This document shows, one piece after another, positions 1-5,907 of a stretch of 5,960 nucleotides of DNA (positions are counted from its first letter, which is position 1; each line of letters opens with the position of its first letter). This stretch comes from Chitinophagales bacterium (GTDB lineage: Bacteria > Bacteroidota > Bacteroidia > Chitinophagales > UBA10324). Position numbers and translations under genes: made by a program. The notes below the pieces were generated by a model. That model did not search any database. It had not been told where the DNA came from and saw only the letters and a list, made by a program, of their open reading frames with translations. Location: assembly GCA_026786335.1 (NCBI GenBank), contig JAJAYG010000037.1, forward strand, positions 1-5,960, in the 5' to 3' direction.

Positions 1-1157
1 ACTTCATCATTTGATTGAACAACAACAGATTTTTTTACCGTTTTATTTCCTGATAACTGAATAGTTTTCCCAATTGATTGCTCAGTAACAATTTTATAAA
101 TGCTGAATGATGCGCCAGCTTTTACCAATCGGTCGCGTGAAGTTTGCATGGCATTGGTTCCAATATCACAGGCAATAAATTTTCTGCCGAGGTCATGCGC
201 AACCTTCGCGGCTACGCCGCTACCCGAAAAAAAATCTGCCACCACCATATTTTTATTTGAACCTGCTTTAATAATTTTCTCTAATAATTTCTGTGGCTTT
301 GCCGTATGATAACCAAGGTCGCGAATTTCAGTTGCATTGATGCCGATGTTCCAAACATCATATTCACTCAACCCTGCTTTCTTAAAAGTTTTAACTCTCT
401 CTCCTCTTGGATTCACATTCCAGTAAAACCATTTTTTCTTTTCTTCATCCCACTGATCAAACCTTGTTTCCTGTTCTTTGGTGTAAGGAATTACCACCTC
501 ATCATAGTTGAAAGTCCATTTGGAATTGCTTTTCGAATACCAAAAAATGGTATCATGCTTTCTGTTGAACTGCTCATTGGGCTCGGCACCGCTGGGGTAA
601 AACCAAATGATTTCATTGCGGAAATTATTCTCTCCAAAAATTTCATCGAGCAGAATTTTTACATAATGCCCGATGTGCCAATCAATGTGTACGAAGATGC
701 TTGCATGCTCGCTCATCACTTCTTTAAAAGCAAGCAGGCGATGGGCAAACCAGTTGAGGTAATCTTCTTTTTTCCAGCTATCGCCATATAACACTTCATT
801 GCCAATGGTATTGTCAGAAATTTTGATTCCTTTTTTTGTTCCATTGCGCAGCAGAATTTTCTTTGCATAGTTGGTTCCGCTTGCAAACGGCGGATCAACG
901 TAGATGAGGTCAACCTTTATGTTTTTTGATTTTAGAAAAGCACATGCTGAAATGCAATCACCATGAATCAGCAATCCATCCTGATGTTCTAAAATTGAAG
1001 ATTCATTTTTTGAAAGAAGCTGATTTTTTTTCTGAAGAACTTCTTCAACCAACTTCACTTCATTCAAGTCCATGGTATCAGAAATATTTCTTCCTTCGTA
1101 AGTGAGGAATTTTTTACCTGCTGCAGGTGAAAGTTTATAGGACTGAATTTTCTTCAA
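1..1157 (-). CDS. Site-specific DNA methyltransferase, beta-class N6-adenine type (N6_N4_Mtase fold), C-terminus cut by the window edge
   Basis: The minus-strand frame is open from 1157 to the left edge, giving 385 whole codons. Catalytic motif IV, DPPF, is at residues 88-91 (within KVDLIYVDPPFASGTNYAKK), preceded by LIHGDC, as in this family. A block HIDWHIGHYVKILLDEIFG, then NFRNEIIW, follows. GYHTAKPQKLLEKII (motif X-like) comes before the SAM-binding motif I, DFFSGSG, at residues 308-314. The order IV, recognition region, I is the beta-class order, and DPPF rather than SPPY favours adenine N6 over cytosine N4 as the target. The enzyme would transfer a methyl group from SAM to DNA. An in-frame TAA at 1166-1164 and coding-like sequence (KLSPAAGKKFLTYEGR) before the first ATG (1073) make TTG at 1157 the best start. 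It could be a type III Mod subunit, a type II enzyme or an orphan; the missing C-terminus and neighbours would decide. Family call sure, start less so. Confidence 0.9.
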   Translation of the reverse strand, partial: MKKIQSYKLSPAAGKKFLTYEGRNISDTMDLNEVKLVEEVLQKKNQLLSKNESSILEHQDGLLIHGDCISACAFLKSKNIKVDLIYVDPPFASGTNYAKKILLRNGTKKGIKISDNTIGNEVLYGDSWKKEDYLNWFAHRLLAFKEVMSEHASIFVHIDWHIGHYVKILLDEIFGENNFRNEIIWFYPSGAEPNEQFNRKHDTIFWYSKSNSKWTFNYDEVVIPYTKEQETRFDQWDEEKKKWFYWNVNPRGERVKTFKKAGLSEYDVWNIGINATEIRDLGYHTAKPQKLLEKIIKAGSNKNMVVADFFSGSGVAAKVAHDLGRKFIACDIGTNAMQTSRDRLVKAGASFSIYKIVTEQSIGKTIQLSGNKTVKKSVVVQSNDE

Positions 1158-1226
1158 CTTTTTTTAGAATTTATCTATCTCTTATTTGCAAAGTCAAATA
1201 TTTGCATTAAAACTATGGACTGTCAC

Positions 1227-1268
1227 ACTGAGCACTTCGATAAACTCAGTACAAGTTTTATCGAAGTG
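1227..1268. repeat. Palindromic intergenic element with two alternative hairpins
   Basis: CACTTCGATAAA at 1233-1244 pairs perfectly with TTTATCGAAGTG at 1257-1268 around a 12-nt loop. The same left arm is also the loop of a second hairpin formed by ACTGAG (1227-1232) and CTCAGT (1245-1250), so the two folds exclude each other. The element sits 29 nt after the purB stop and 69 nt before the methyltransferase start, both on the minus strand. It could act as a weak transcription end or RNA-stabilising stem for purB, but no T-run follows the stem on either strand, so a standard intrinsic terminator is not supported. It resembles short CTTCGA..CTCAGTGTGACA elements that I recall as widespread in Bacteroidota spacers; that recollection is unverified. 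Confidence 0.7.
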
Positions 1269-1297
1269 TTAAAAATAAAATTCAATGATCAATATTG

Positions 1298-2650
1298 TTA
1301 AAGAACAAATTTCCCCGTATAGTTGAATGGCGTAATCAATTTCAATTCTTTTTTTACTTCATCACTTATTTTTAGAGAATCAATGAACGCAGAAATATTT
1401 TCCTGCGTAATTGTTTCATTCTTACGCGTGAGTTCTTTCAATGCACTATATGGATCGGGGTAATTTTCTCTGCGTAAAATAGTTTGTATTGCTTCGGCAA
1501 CTACTGCCCAGTTATTTTCCAAATCTGTTTTCAGTTTAGCTTCATTCAAAATTAATTTATCCAATCCTTTTAAAATTGAATGAAGTGCAATCATCGAATG
1601 AGCCATTGGCATTCCGATGTTACGTAGCGCAGTTGAATCAGTAAGATCACGCTGCAAACGCGAGATAGGAAGTTTGCCTGCAAGATGTTCGCAGAGTGCA
1701 TTGGCAATTCCCAAATTGCCTTCCGCATTTTCAAAGTCAATGGGATTTACTTTATGCGGCATGGCAGATGAACCTACTTCGCCGGCTTTTATTTTCTGTT
1801 TAAAATATTCCATTGAAACATAAGCCCACACATCGCGACAGAGATCAATCAATATGCTGTTGATTCTTTTTATGGCATCTAATTGCGCAGCTAAATAATC
1901 ATAATGTTCAATTTGTGTGGTAAACTGTGAACGCTGCAATCCTAAAACTTCATTCACAAAAATATTAGCGAAAGCAACCCAGTCATTTTGCGGATAGGCA
2001 ACATGATGTGCATTCATGTTTCCGGTGGCGCCACCAAATTTTGCTGCATGCGGTATCGCAATCAATTGATCTTTCTGATTAATGAGGCGTTCAACAAAAA
2101 CATAAAATTCTTTTCCCAATAGAGAAGGCGATGCAGGTTGCCCGTGCGTGCGGGCAAGAATGGAAATATCTTTCCATTCAATCGAAAAACTTTTCAGTTT
2201 CTCTATCACCTGAGCGAGTTGCGGAATGTATGCATGTGTAAGTGCTTCCTTAAATGAAAGCGGAACAGCAGTGTTATTTACATCCTGCGAAGTGAGACCG
2301 AAGTGAATAAACTCCACAAATTTTTCAGCACCAATTGATTGAAATTTTTCGCGCAAAAAATATTCAACTGCTTTTACATCGTGGTTCGTTGTCTTCTCAA
2401 TGTCTTTAATCCGCTTCGCATCATCTTCTGTAAAATTCTTGTAGCAGTTTCTTAGTGTTTCAAAGTTTTTCTTTTCGAAAGATTGCAATTGAGGAATTCC
2501 GTCTTCAACCAATGCAATAAAATATTCTACCTCAACATACACACGGTAACGGATCAATGCATACTCTGAAAAATATTGATCGAGTGCAGCAATTTTATCA
2601 CGGTAGCGGCCATCAACAGGGGAGATGGCAGTAAGCGGAGAGAGATTCAT
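1298..2650 (-). CDS. purB: Adenylosuccinate lyase PurB
   Basis: This 450-residue protein belongs to the fumarase/aspartase superfamily. It catalyses two beta-eliminations that release fumarate in the cytoplasm: SAICAR to AICAR in purine synthesis, and adenylosuccinate to AMP. It closely follows the E. coli-type PurB (about 456 aa): N-terminal LTAISPVDGRYRDK, TTNHDVKAVEYFL (TTNHD at 87-91), SQDVNN (121-126), RTHGQPASPS with the conserved His at 169, the flexible signature loop GSSAMPHKVNPIDFENAEGN (from 293, catalytic Ser at 295), and RDLTDSTALRN. All key residues are present and the length is normal, so it should be active. I chose ATG 2650 because the protein then begins MNLSPLTAIS as in homologues; a TTG at 2680 would add ten unrelated hydrophobic residues. 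There is no clear Shine-Dalgarno sequence. No purine neighbour is visible, so it appears to be transcribed alone. Confidence 0.97.
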   Translation of the reverse strand: MNLSPLTAISPVDGRYRDKIAALDQYFSEYALIRYRVYVEVEYFIALVEDGIPQLQSFEKKNFETLRNCYKNFTEDDAKRIKDIEKTTNHDVKAVEYFLREKFQSIGAEKFVEFIHFGLTSQDVNNTAVPLSFKEALTHAYIPQLAQVIEKLKSFSIEWKDISILARTHGQPASPSLLGKEFYVFVERLINQKDQLIAIPHAAKFGGATGNMNAHHVAYPQNDWVAFANIFVNEVLGLQRSQFTTQIEHYDYLAAQLDAIKRINSILIDLCRDVWAYVSMEYFKQKIKAGEVGSSAMPHKVNPIDFENAEGNLGIANALCEHLAGKLPISRLQRDLTDSTALRNIGMPMAHSMIALHSILKGLDKLILNEAKLKTDLENNWAVVAEAIQTILRRENYPDPYSALKELTRKNETITQENISAFIDSLKISDEVKKELKLITPFNYTGKFVL

Positions 2651-2716
2651 TGTGTAAAGATAAAACGGAATGAAGAACAAAGATTGCCGCTTTAGGGAGA
2701 AATTGTTTTATAAAGC

Positions 2717-2800
2717 GATGCAGAATTAATGTCGCCCCTTCGGGGCTTACTCAATTCTTTAAAATTCTTTTGCTACCATAATGTCGTCCACTCCGTGGAC
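2717..2800 (-). repeat. Hairpin module 1, minus orientation
   Basis: Read on the minus strand, the module starts with a perfect stem GTCCAC/GTGGAC (2786-2791 with 2795-2800, 3-nt loop). Then comes GACATTATGGTAG (2785-2773), a 25-nt AT-rich linker, and a perfect 5-bp stem GCCCC/GGGGC (2734-2738 with 2742-2746, loop TTC on the plus strand), ending GACATTAATTCTGCATC. The block at 2717-2748 recurs at 2855-2886 with two mismatches in 32 bases, so modules 1 and 2 look like a direct duplication about 138 bp apart. Confidence 0.75.
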
Positions 2801-2854
2801 TTAAAAAAGGAACCCGTGGAGTGAAAGACATTCTGAGAATAATTTCTATCAGGA

Positions 2855-2933
2855 GATGCAGAATTAATGACGCCCCTCCGGGGCTTTCAATTTGCTTTTT
2901 CTTTTTCTACCATAATGTCTCCCACTACGTAGG
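2855..2933 (-). repeat. Hairpin module 2, minus orientation
   Basis: This is the second copy of the same layout. The stem GCCCC/GGGGC is at 2872-2876 and 2880-2884, and CTACCATAATGTC at 2907-2919 is identical to 2773-2785. The variable hairpin (2921-2933, CCCAC-TAC-GTAGG) is imperfect, with one mispair. The linker is 21 nt. One of the two differences from module 1 falls in the hairpin loop and the other just outside the stem, so the stem itself is kept. Confidence 0.7.
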
Positions 2934-2943
2934 ATCAATTTAA

Positions 2944-3031
2944 ATCCGCAGAGCGGATGACAATATGGTAGCGGATCAATCACATGATTGAATTAGCCCC
3001 GAAGGGGCGACAGTATTGCAGCAGCGCTTGG
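2944..3031 (+). repeat. Hairpin module 3, inverted (plus orientation)
   Basis: The stem ATCCGC/GCGGAT (2944-2949 with 2953-2958, loop AGA) is followed by GACAATATGGTAG (2959-2971), one base different from the other modules. A 23-nt linker holds its own palindrome TCAATCA-CA-TGATTGA (2976-2991). Then comes AGCCCC-GAA-GGGGC (2995-3008) and GACAGTATTGCAGCAGCGC. The variable hairpin has a quite different stem sequence from module 1 yet still pairs perfectly, which points to selection on the fold rather than the bases. Confidence 0.75.
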
Positions 3032-3068
3032 AGCAATGCCAAAATGATTTTAATAGCAGGAGCCATTA

Positions 3069-4586
3069 TTAAAACGCTGAAGTTTCAATTTTTAAAACTT
3101 TCTTAAATGCCATACTGATGTTGTTAATAATATCGGATGCTGATAGTGAATGCTCATTTCCGTTTTCAACTGCAATATCAGCAGCAAGTCCATGCAGATA
3201 AACAGCAACGATGCATGCATCTTCTGCCGAATATTTTTGTGCAAGCAATGAAACAATCATTCCTGTAAGCACATCACCGCTGCCGCCTTTTGCCATTCCT
3301 GAATTTCCGGTTGAGTTAAAAAAACTTTTTCCTTCGGGTGTGGTAATGCAAGTGTATGCGCCTTTAAGAATGATGTAAACTGAATGTTGCTGAGAAAGCT
3401 CAACTTGTTTGTTGTGTCTTTCTTCCCATGAATTTGTTTTTTCAGCAAGGCGATCAAACTCTTTTAAATGCGGAGTAAGCACAGCATTTTTTGGAATTAG
3501 TTTCCAGCAATCTTTTTCTGTTGCAAGAATATTCAAAGCATCGGCATCGAGCACGCAGGGAGATTTTATTTGGGAAAGAAGTTGAAGAAAAGTTTTTCTG
3601 GCTTCATCGCCCGTTCCCGTTCCCGGGCCAAAAGCAAAAGCATTGTATTTTAATAAATCGATTACTGAAGTAACATCTTCAGTCATTACTTCGGGAACCG
3701 AAATATTGATGGTTGAAAATTGATTTGCCTGAATGTGCAATGTTGTTAATCCTGCTCCTGAGTTCACGCAAGCTCTTGCGCAAAGAATGGCTGCACCCAT
3801 TTTCCCTTCGCTGCCCGCATGTATAAATCCATGACCGAATGTTCCTTTGTGATCAAATTTTTTTCGCGGAATAATTTTTTGGCTGATGTCTTCGGCTTCG
3901 GTTAAATAATTTTTACAAGCGAGAGAATCAATAAATTTTTGATCGAGCCCAATGTCTTTTACTTTCCATTCGCCAACACTCAAATAATTTTCGGGGAAGA
4001 AGAAAGAAAGTTTGGGTGACTGAAAAGTGATGGTGTGGTGTGCGTGAAATAAAATTCCATCGCTTTTGCCATCGGCAAATAATCCGCTTGGTATGTCAAC
4101 TGAAATGCGATGTGCATTTTGTGAGTTCAAATAATTTACAAGCTGACCTGCCAGTCCACTGAGCGGTTTATTTAATCCTGATCCAAAGAGCGCATCAATA
4201 ATTATTGGCTTTGGATTTTTTTCTTTGGATTGAAATGAAGGAAAATCTTTTTCATTTTCAATATACCGCAATTTTGAATCACCCCATTTCTTTTGCCGCT
4301 TGAGCATCTTTTCAAAATCATCGGAATATTTTTGAGAAGCGAGAATAAAAATTGAAACCTTGCGGAATGATTCTTCAGCAATTCTTGCAATGGCCAAACC
4401 ATCGCCGCCATTGTTACCCGGCCCGCAAAAAATATAAAGTGCAGCATCTTTATCGCTCAGTTGTTCCAATTCATTGCAAAATTCTTTTGCTGCATACTCC
4501 ATAAGGTCGCTGCTCTTGATGGGTTCATGCTCAATAGTGTATTGATCGGCATTGCGAATTTGCTGTGAGGTAAGAATAGGAAGCAT
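3069..4586 (-). CDS. nnr: Bifunctional NAD(P)H-hydrate epimerase / ADP-dependent NAD(P)H-hydrate dehydratase
   Basis: This 505-residue, two-domain metabolite-repair enzyme (YjeF family) restores NAD(P)H from its hydrated, damaged form. The N-domain (about 1-230) interconverts R and S hydrates and shows GPGNNGGDG (55-63), DALFGSGLN with the conserved Asp at 131, and DIPSGL (164-169). The C-domain (about 240-505) has the ribokinase-like fold and dehydrates the S form using ADP. It shows HKGTFGH (246-252), GPGTGTG (320-326), LDADALN (346-352), LTPHLKEF (370-377) and GMAKGGSGDVLTG (430-442), with the catalytic Asp at 438. Length and domain order match the usual fused bacterial form, and no key motif is missing. 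I chose ATG 4586, giving MLPILTSQQIRNADQYTI; a TTG at 4619 would add 11 low-complexity residues (HHSTENKTNT). No Shine-Dalgarno sequence is evident. The gene stands between two repeat-filled spacers and is probably transcribed alone. I found no convincing promoter for it. Confidence 0.96.
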   Translation of the reverse strand: MLPILTSQQIRNADQYTIEHEPIKSSDLMEYAAKEFCNELEQLSDKDAALYIFCGPGNNGGDGLAIARIAEESFRKVSIFILASQKYSDDFEKMLKRQKKWGDSKLRYIENEKDFPSFQSKEKNPKPIIIDALFGSGLNKPLSGLAGQLVNYLNSQNAHRISVDIPSGLFADGKSDGILFHAHHTITFQSPKLSFFFPENYLSVGEWKVKDIGLDQKFIDSLACKNYLTEAEDISQKIIPRKKFDHKGTFGHGFIHAGSEGKMGAAILCARACVNSGAGLTTLHIQANQFSTINISVPEVMTEDVTSVIDLLKYNAFAFGPGTGTGDEARKTFLQLLSQIKSPCVLDADALNILATEKDCWKLIPKNAVLTPHLKEFDRLAEKTNSWEERHNKQVELSQQHSVYIILKGAYTCITTPEGKSFFNSTGNSGMAKGGSGDVLTGMIVSLLAQKYSAEDACIVAVYLHGLAADIAVENGNEHSLSASDIINNISMAFKKVLKIETSAF

Positions 4587-4832
4587 TGTATTGGTTTTAT
4601 TTTCTGTCGAATGATGCAAGTTAATATTTACAGTTCTAATAAACTAAATGAGTTACAATTTAAATTGCTGTTAAAAGAAAGCAAGGCAGAAAATTTGATT
4701 GTAATAATTTTTCATGTTTAGAGAATTTAGAATAGAAAAGTAAGTGATTATATTTTTTGTGTGAAGAAAAATTTACTGATCGGGAAATTTAGAAATCCAA
4801 TATTTACCCGGACTGATCGAGTTAAAACTCAC

Positions 4833-4885
4833 GACTAAATACTAAGGACTAAATACTAAGGACTAAATACTAAGGACTAAATACT
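4833..4885. repeat. 14-bp tandem repeat, about 3.8 copies, abutting the peptidase stop codon
   Basis: The unit GACTAAATACTAAG occurs exactly at 4833-4846, 4847-4860 and 4861-4874, with a partial 11-base copy at 4875-4885. The last base of the tract is also the last base of the TGA stop (4887-4885) of the minus-strand peptidase gene. Within each unit CTAAATACTAA is itself two similar halves, so the tract has a 7-base sub-period (ACTAAAT / ACTAAGG). The perfect copies suggest recent expansion by slippage. The rest of this spacer (4587-4832) is AT-rich and I see nothing else I can name in it. Confidence 0.85.
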
Positions 4886-5658
4886 CAAAGCATCCTTTTA
4901 ACAAACCGCAACTGATGCGTATATCGTTTCTGTTCTTCGTTGTAAATTCCGAAATGATCAACGGTATCAATGTGAACACTGCCCGATGCGTGAATTATTT
5001 TTTTTCCTTCCAGAATAATACCTACGTGTGTGATTTTGTTTTCTTCATTGTGAAAGAAAGCGAGATCGCCCGCTCTTGCCACATCAATAAAACTCACCAA
5101 TATACCTTGCTCACTTTGCTGCCATGCATCACGACGAAGTTGAATGCCCGCCATTTTAAAAACTACTCCCGTAAATCCCGAGCAGTCCATACCAAATAAA
5201 CTTCTTCCGCCCCATAAGTAAGGCGCGCCTGCAAACTTGAGTGCGAACCACGGTATGCGCGAGGTTAAATCTTTTACGCCGGTTTCAATGGTATCGGCTT
5301 CAATTTTATACTCCTCATCGGCGATATAAAATTTATTTTCTGAATAATTGGGGAGTGAAGAACCTGCCAGCAACAGCAAACTTCCTTTGTTGCTGTAAGC
5401 AACGGCGGTGGGATCGAGCAAAATTGTTTGTGGTGGTTGTAAAGTTTTTTTTAGAAACTCCGTTGAGATTAATTTAATTTGTTTGGCATCAATCCATCCA
5501 CTGTAATCATCGGCATGTGTGCGGATGCGGAGCCACTGTTTATTTTTTTCCAGCACTTCAAATGTTTCACCAAAGAGCAATTGAGAAACCATTTCGCTTT
5601 TATCCGCTGGCTCGGTGCGTAGTGGAATTACAGAGAGGTTGCAGATGCCTGAGTTCAA
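4885..5658 (-). CDS. SH3b-NlpC/P60 family (C40) cysteine peptidase, no signal peptide
   Basis: This 257-residue protein has an N-terminal bacterial SH3 domain (about 3-65: ICNLSVIPLRTEP, LLFGETFEVLE, QWLRIR, GWIDAKQ). A second, less conserved SH3-like or linker segment spans about 66-128, and a C-terminal NlpC/P60 domain about 130-257. The Cys-His-His catalytic set is visible: C159 in DCSGF, H211 in THVGI and H223 in IIHASG, with the typical APYLWGGRS and GDLAFFH around them. Such enzymes cut gamma-D-Glu-diamino acid bonds in murein peptides. With no signal peptide it should stay in the cytoplasm and may act in peptide recycling, like YkfC-type dipeptidyl peptidase VI enzymes (inference). The start is TTG 5658: an in-frame TAA lies two codons upstream, and the next ATG (residue 23) would remove the first SH3 strand. 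GICNLSV right after the start fits family members I recall. A candidate promoter lies 15 nt upstream. Family call sure, exact substrate not. Confidence 0.93.
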   Translation of the reverse strand: MNSGICNLSVIPLRTEPADKSEMVSQLLFGETFEVLEKNKQWLRIRTHADDYSGWIDAKQIKLISTEFLKKTLQPPQTILLDPTAVAYSNKGSLLLLAGSSLPNYSENKFYIADEEYKIEADTIETGVKDLTSRIPWFALKFAGAPYLWGGRSLFGMDCSGFTGVVFKMAGIQLRRDAWQQSEQGILVSFIDVARAGDLAFFHNEENKITHVGIILEGKKIIHASGSVHIDTVDHFGIYNEEQKRYTHQLRFVKRML

Positions 5659-5673
5659 GAATTATATTTTTTC

Positions 5674-5705
5674 CAAAAGTAGTTTTTTGTGATGCATAAA
5701 ATAAA
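5674..5705 (-). promoter_or_regulatory. Candidate Bacteroidota-type promoter for the NlpC/P60 gene
   Basis: On the minus strand TACTTTTG (5681-5674) fits the -7 consensus TAnnTTTG, and TTTA (5705-5702) matches three of four bases of the -33 TTTG with a 20-nt spacer. The start codon lies 15 nt further on, implying a very short leader. The motifs are short and such matches arise by chance in AT-rich DNA; position and spacing are what support it. Confidence 0.45.
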
Positions 5706-5821
5706 TGGGGATGGTTTGTTGATAGGGAAATGAAACTGAGTGTCCTGGTTGTGCGCAAAAAGCGATTGCGTAAATCCAACAATCTTTATTGCGTTTTTTG
5801 AGATGCATCTTGAAAATGAGG

Positions 5822-5836
5822 AGTTTAATTTAAACT
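5822..5836. promoter_or_regulatory. Perfect palindrome, possible regulator binding site
   Basis: AGTTTAA-T-TTAAACT is a 7-bp perfect inverted repeat around one base. It lies in the spacer between the two divergent candidate promoters, 23 bases before the plus-strand -33 match. No matching regulator is in the window, so an operator role is only inferred. Confidence 0.3.
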
Positions 5837-5844
5837 TTATTGCG

Positions 5845-5854
5845 TGTGTACACA
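5845..5854. promoter_or_regulatory. Perfect 10-bp palindrome TGTGTACACA next to the plus-strand promoter candidate
   Basis: The palindrome ends five bases before the candidate -33 element on the plus strand, a place where activator or repressor sites are common. It is short enough to occur by chance. Confidence 0.25.
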
Positions 5855-5859
5855 TGTTA

Positions 5860-5891
5860 TCTGCAACCATATTTAGTCCCTGCTAACTTTG
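5860..5891 (+). promoter_or_regulatory. Candidate Bacteroidota-type promoter reading out of the right edge
   Basis: TAACTTTG (5884-5891) matches the full TAnnTTTG consensus. TCTG (5860-5863) matches three of four bases of TTTG with a 20-nt spacer. An ATG follows 16 nt downstream at 5908. The layout mirrors the minus-strand candidate at 5674-5705, so the spacer would be a divergent promoter region. Confidence 0.4.
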
Positions 5892-5907
5892 AACTGACAG
5901 GCATTGA

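Larger units (their letters stand above)
2711..3031. repeat. Array of REP-like hairpin modules filling the purB/nnr spacer
   Basis: The 418-bp spacer between the two minus-strand genes shows no plausible coding frame and is largely built from short GC-rich hairpins in AT-rich DNA. Three modules are visible. Each has a variable hairpin, then GACAWTATGGTAG, then a 21-25 nt linker, then an AGCCCC-loop-GGGGC hairpin followed by GACA. Modules 1 and 2 read on the minus strand and module 3 on the plus strand. GTCGCCCCTTCGGGGCT at 2731-2747 is repeated perfectly in inverse at 2995-3011, so the array is bounded by inverted copies. Sequence beyond those copies is also alike in inverse (AAGCG-TGC pattern). 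Between modules 1 and 2, 2811-2832 resembles a decayed inverted half-copy (CCCGTGGAGTGAAAGACATT). The family may be spread by a REP-associated tyrosine transposase, but none is present here. Confidence 0.75.

Noticed and set aside
100..791. Plus-strand open frames opposite the methyltransferase
   Set aside because: They lie antisense to a frame with clear conserved methyltransferase motifs, and their translations show no family resemblance; they are shadows.
716..913. 65-residue minus-strand frame overlapping the methyltransferase
   Set aside because: It is another frame of the same strand across the DPPF region; the motif-bearing frame is the real one.
2651..2680. TTG start at 2680 giving a ten-residue longer PurB
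   Set aside because: The added residues are hydrophobic and unlike homologues, which begin at the M-x-L-S-x-L-T-A-I-S region encoded from ATG 2650.
2655..2681. Possible purB promoter (TTTG followed by TATCTTTA, minus strand)
   Set aside because: The spacer is only 15 nt instead of about 20, and transcription would start at the ATG itself; the match is likely chance.
2711..3031. CRISPR array or insertion sequence
   Set aside because: The repeats are not evenly spaced with unique spacers, orientations differ, and there is no transposase frame; a hairpin-repeat array explains the pattern better.
4819..4830. GAGTT-AA-AACTC as a terminator for the peptidase gene
   Set aside because: A five-pair AT-rich stem with a two-base loop is too weak, and it lies about 55 bases past the stop beyond the tandem repeat.
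4915..5699. Plus-strand open frames opposite the peptidase
   Set aside because: All are antisense to a complete gene with an intact Cys-His-His motif set and show basic or cysteine-rich random composition.
5600..5870. Two short minus-strand frames upstream of the peptidase
   Set aside because: They begin at ordinary codons in AT-rich spacer, have no recognisable domain, and overlap the peptidase start and the candidate promoter.
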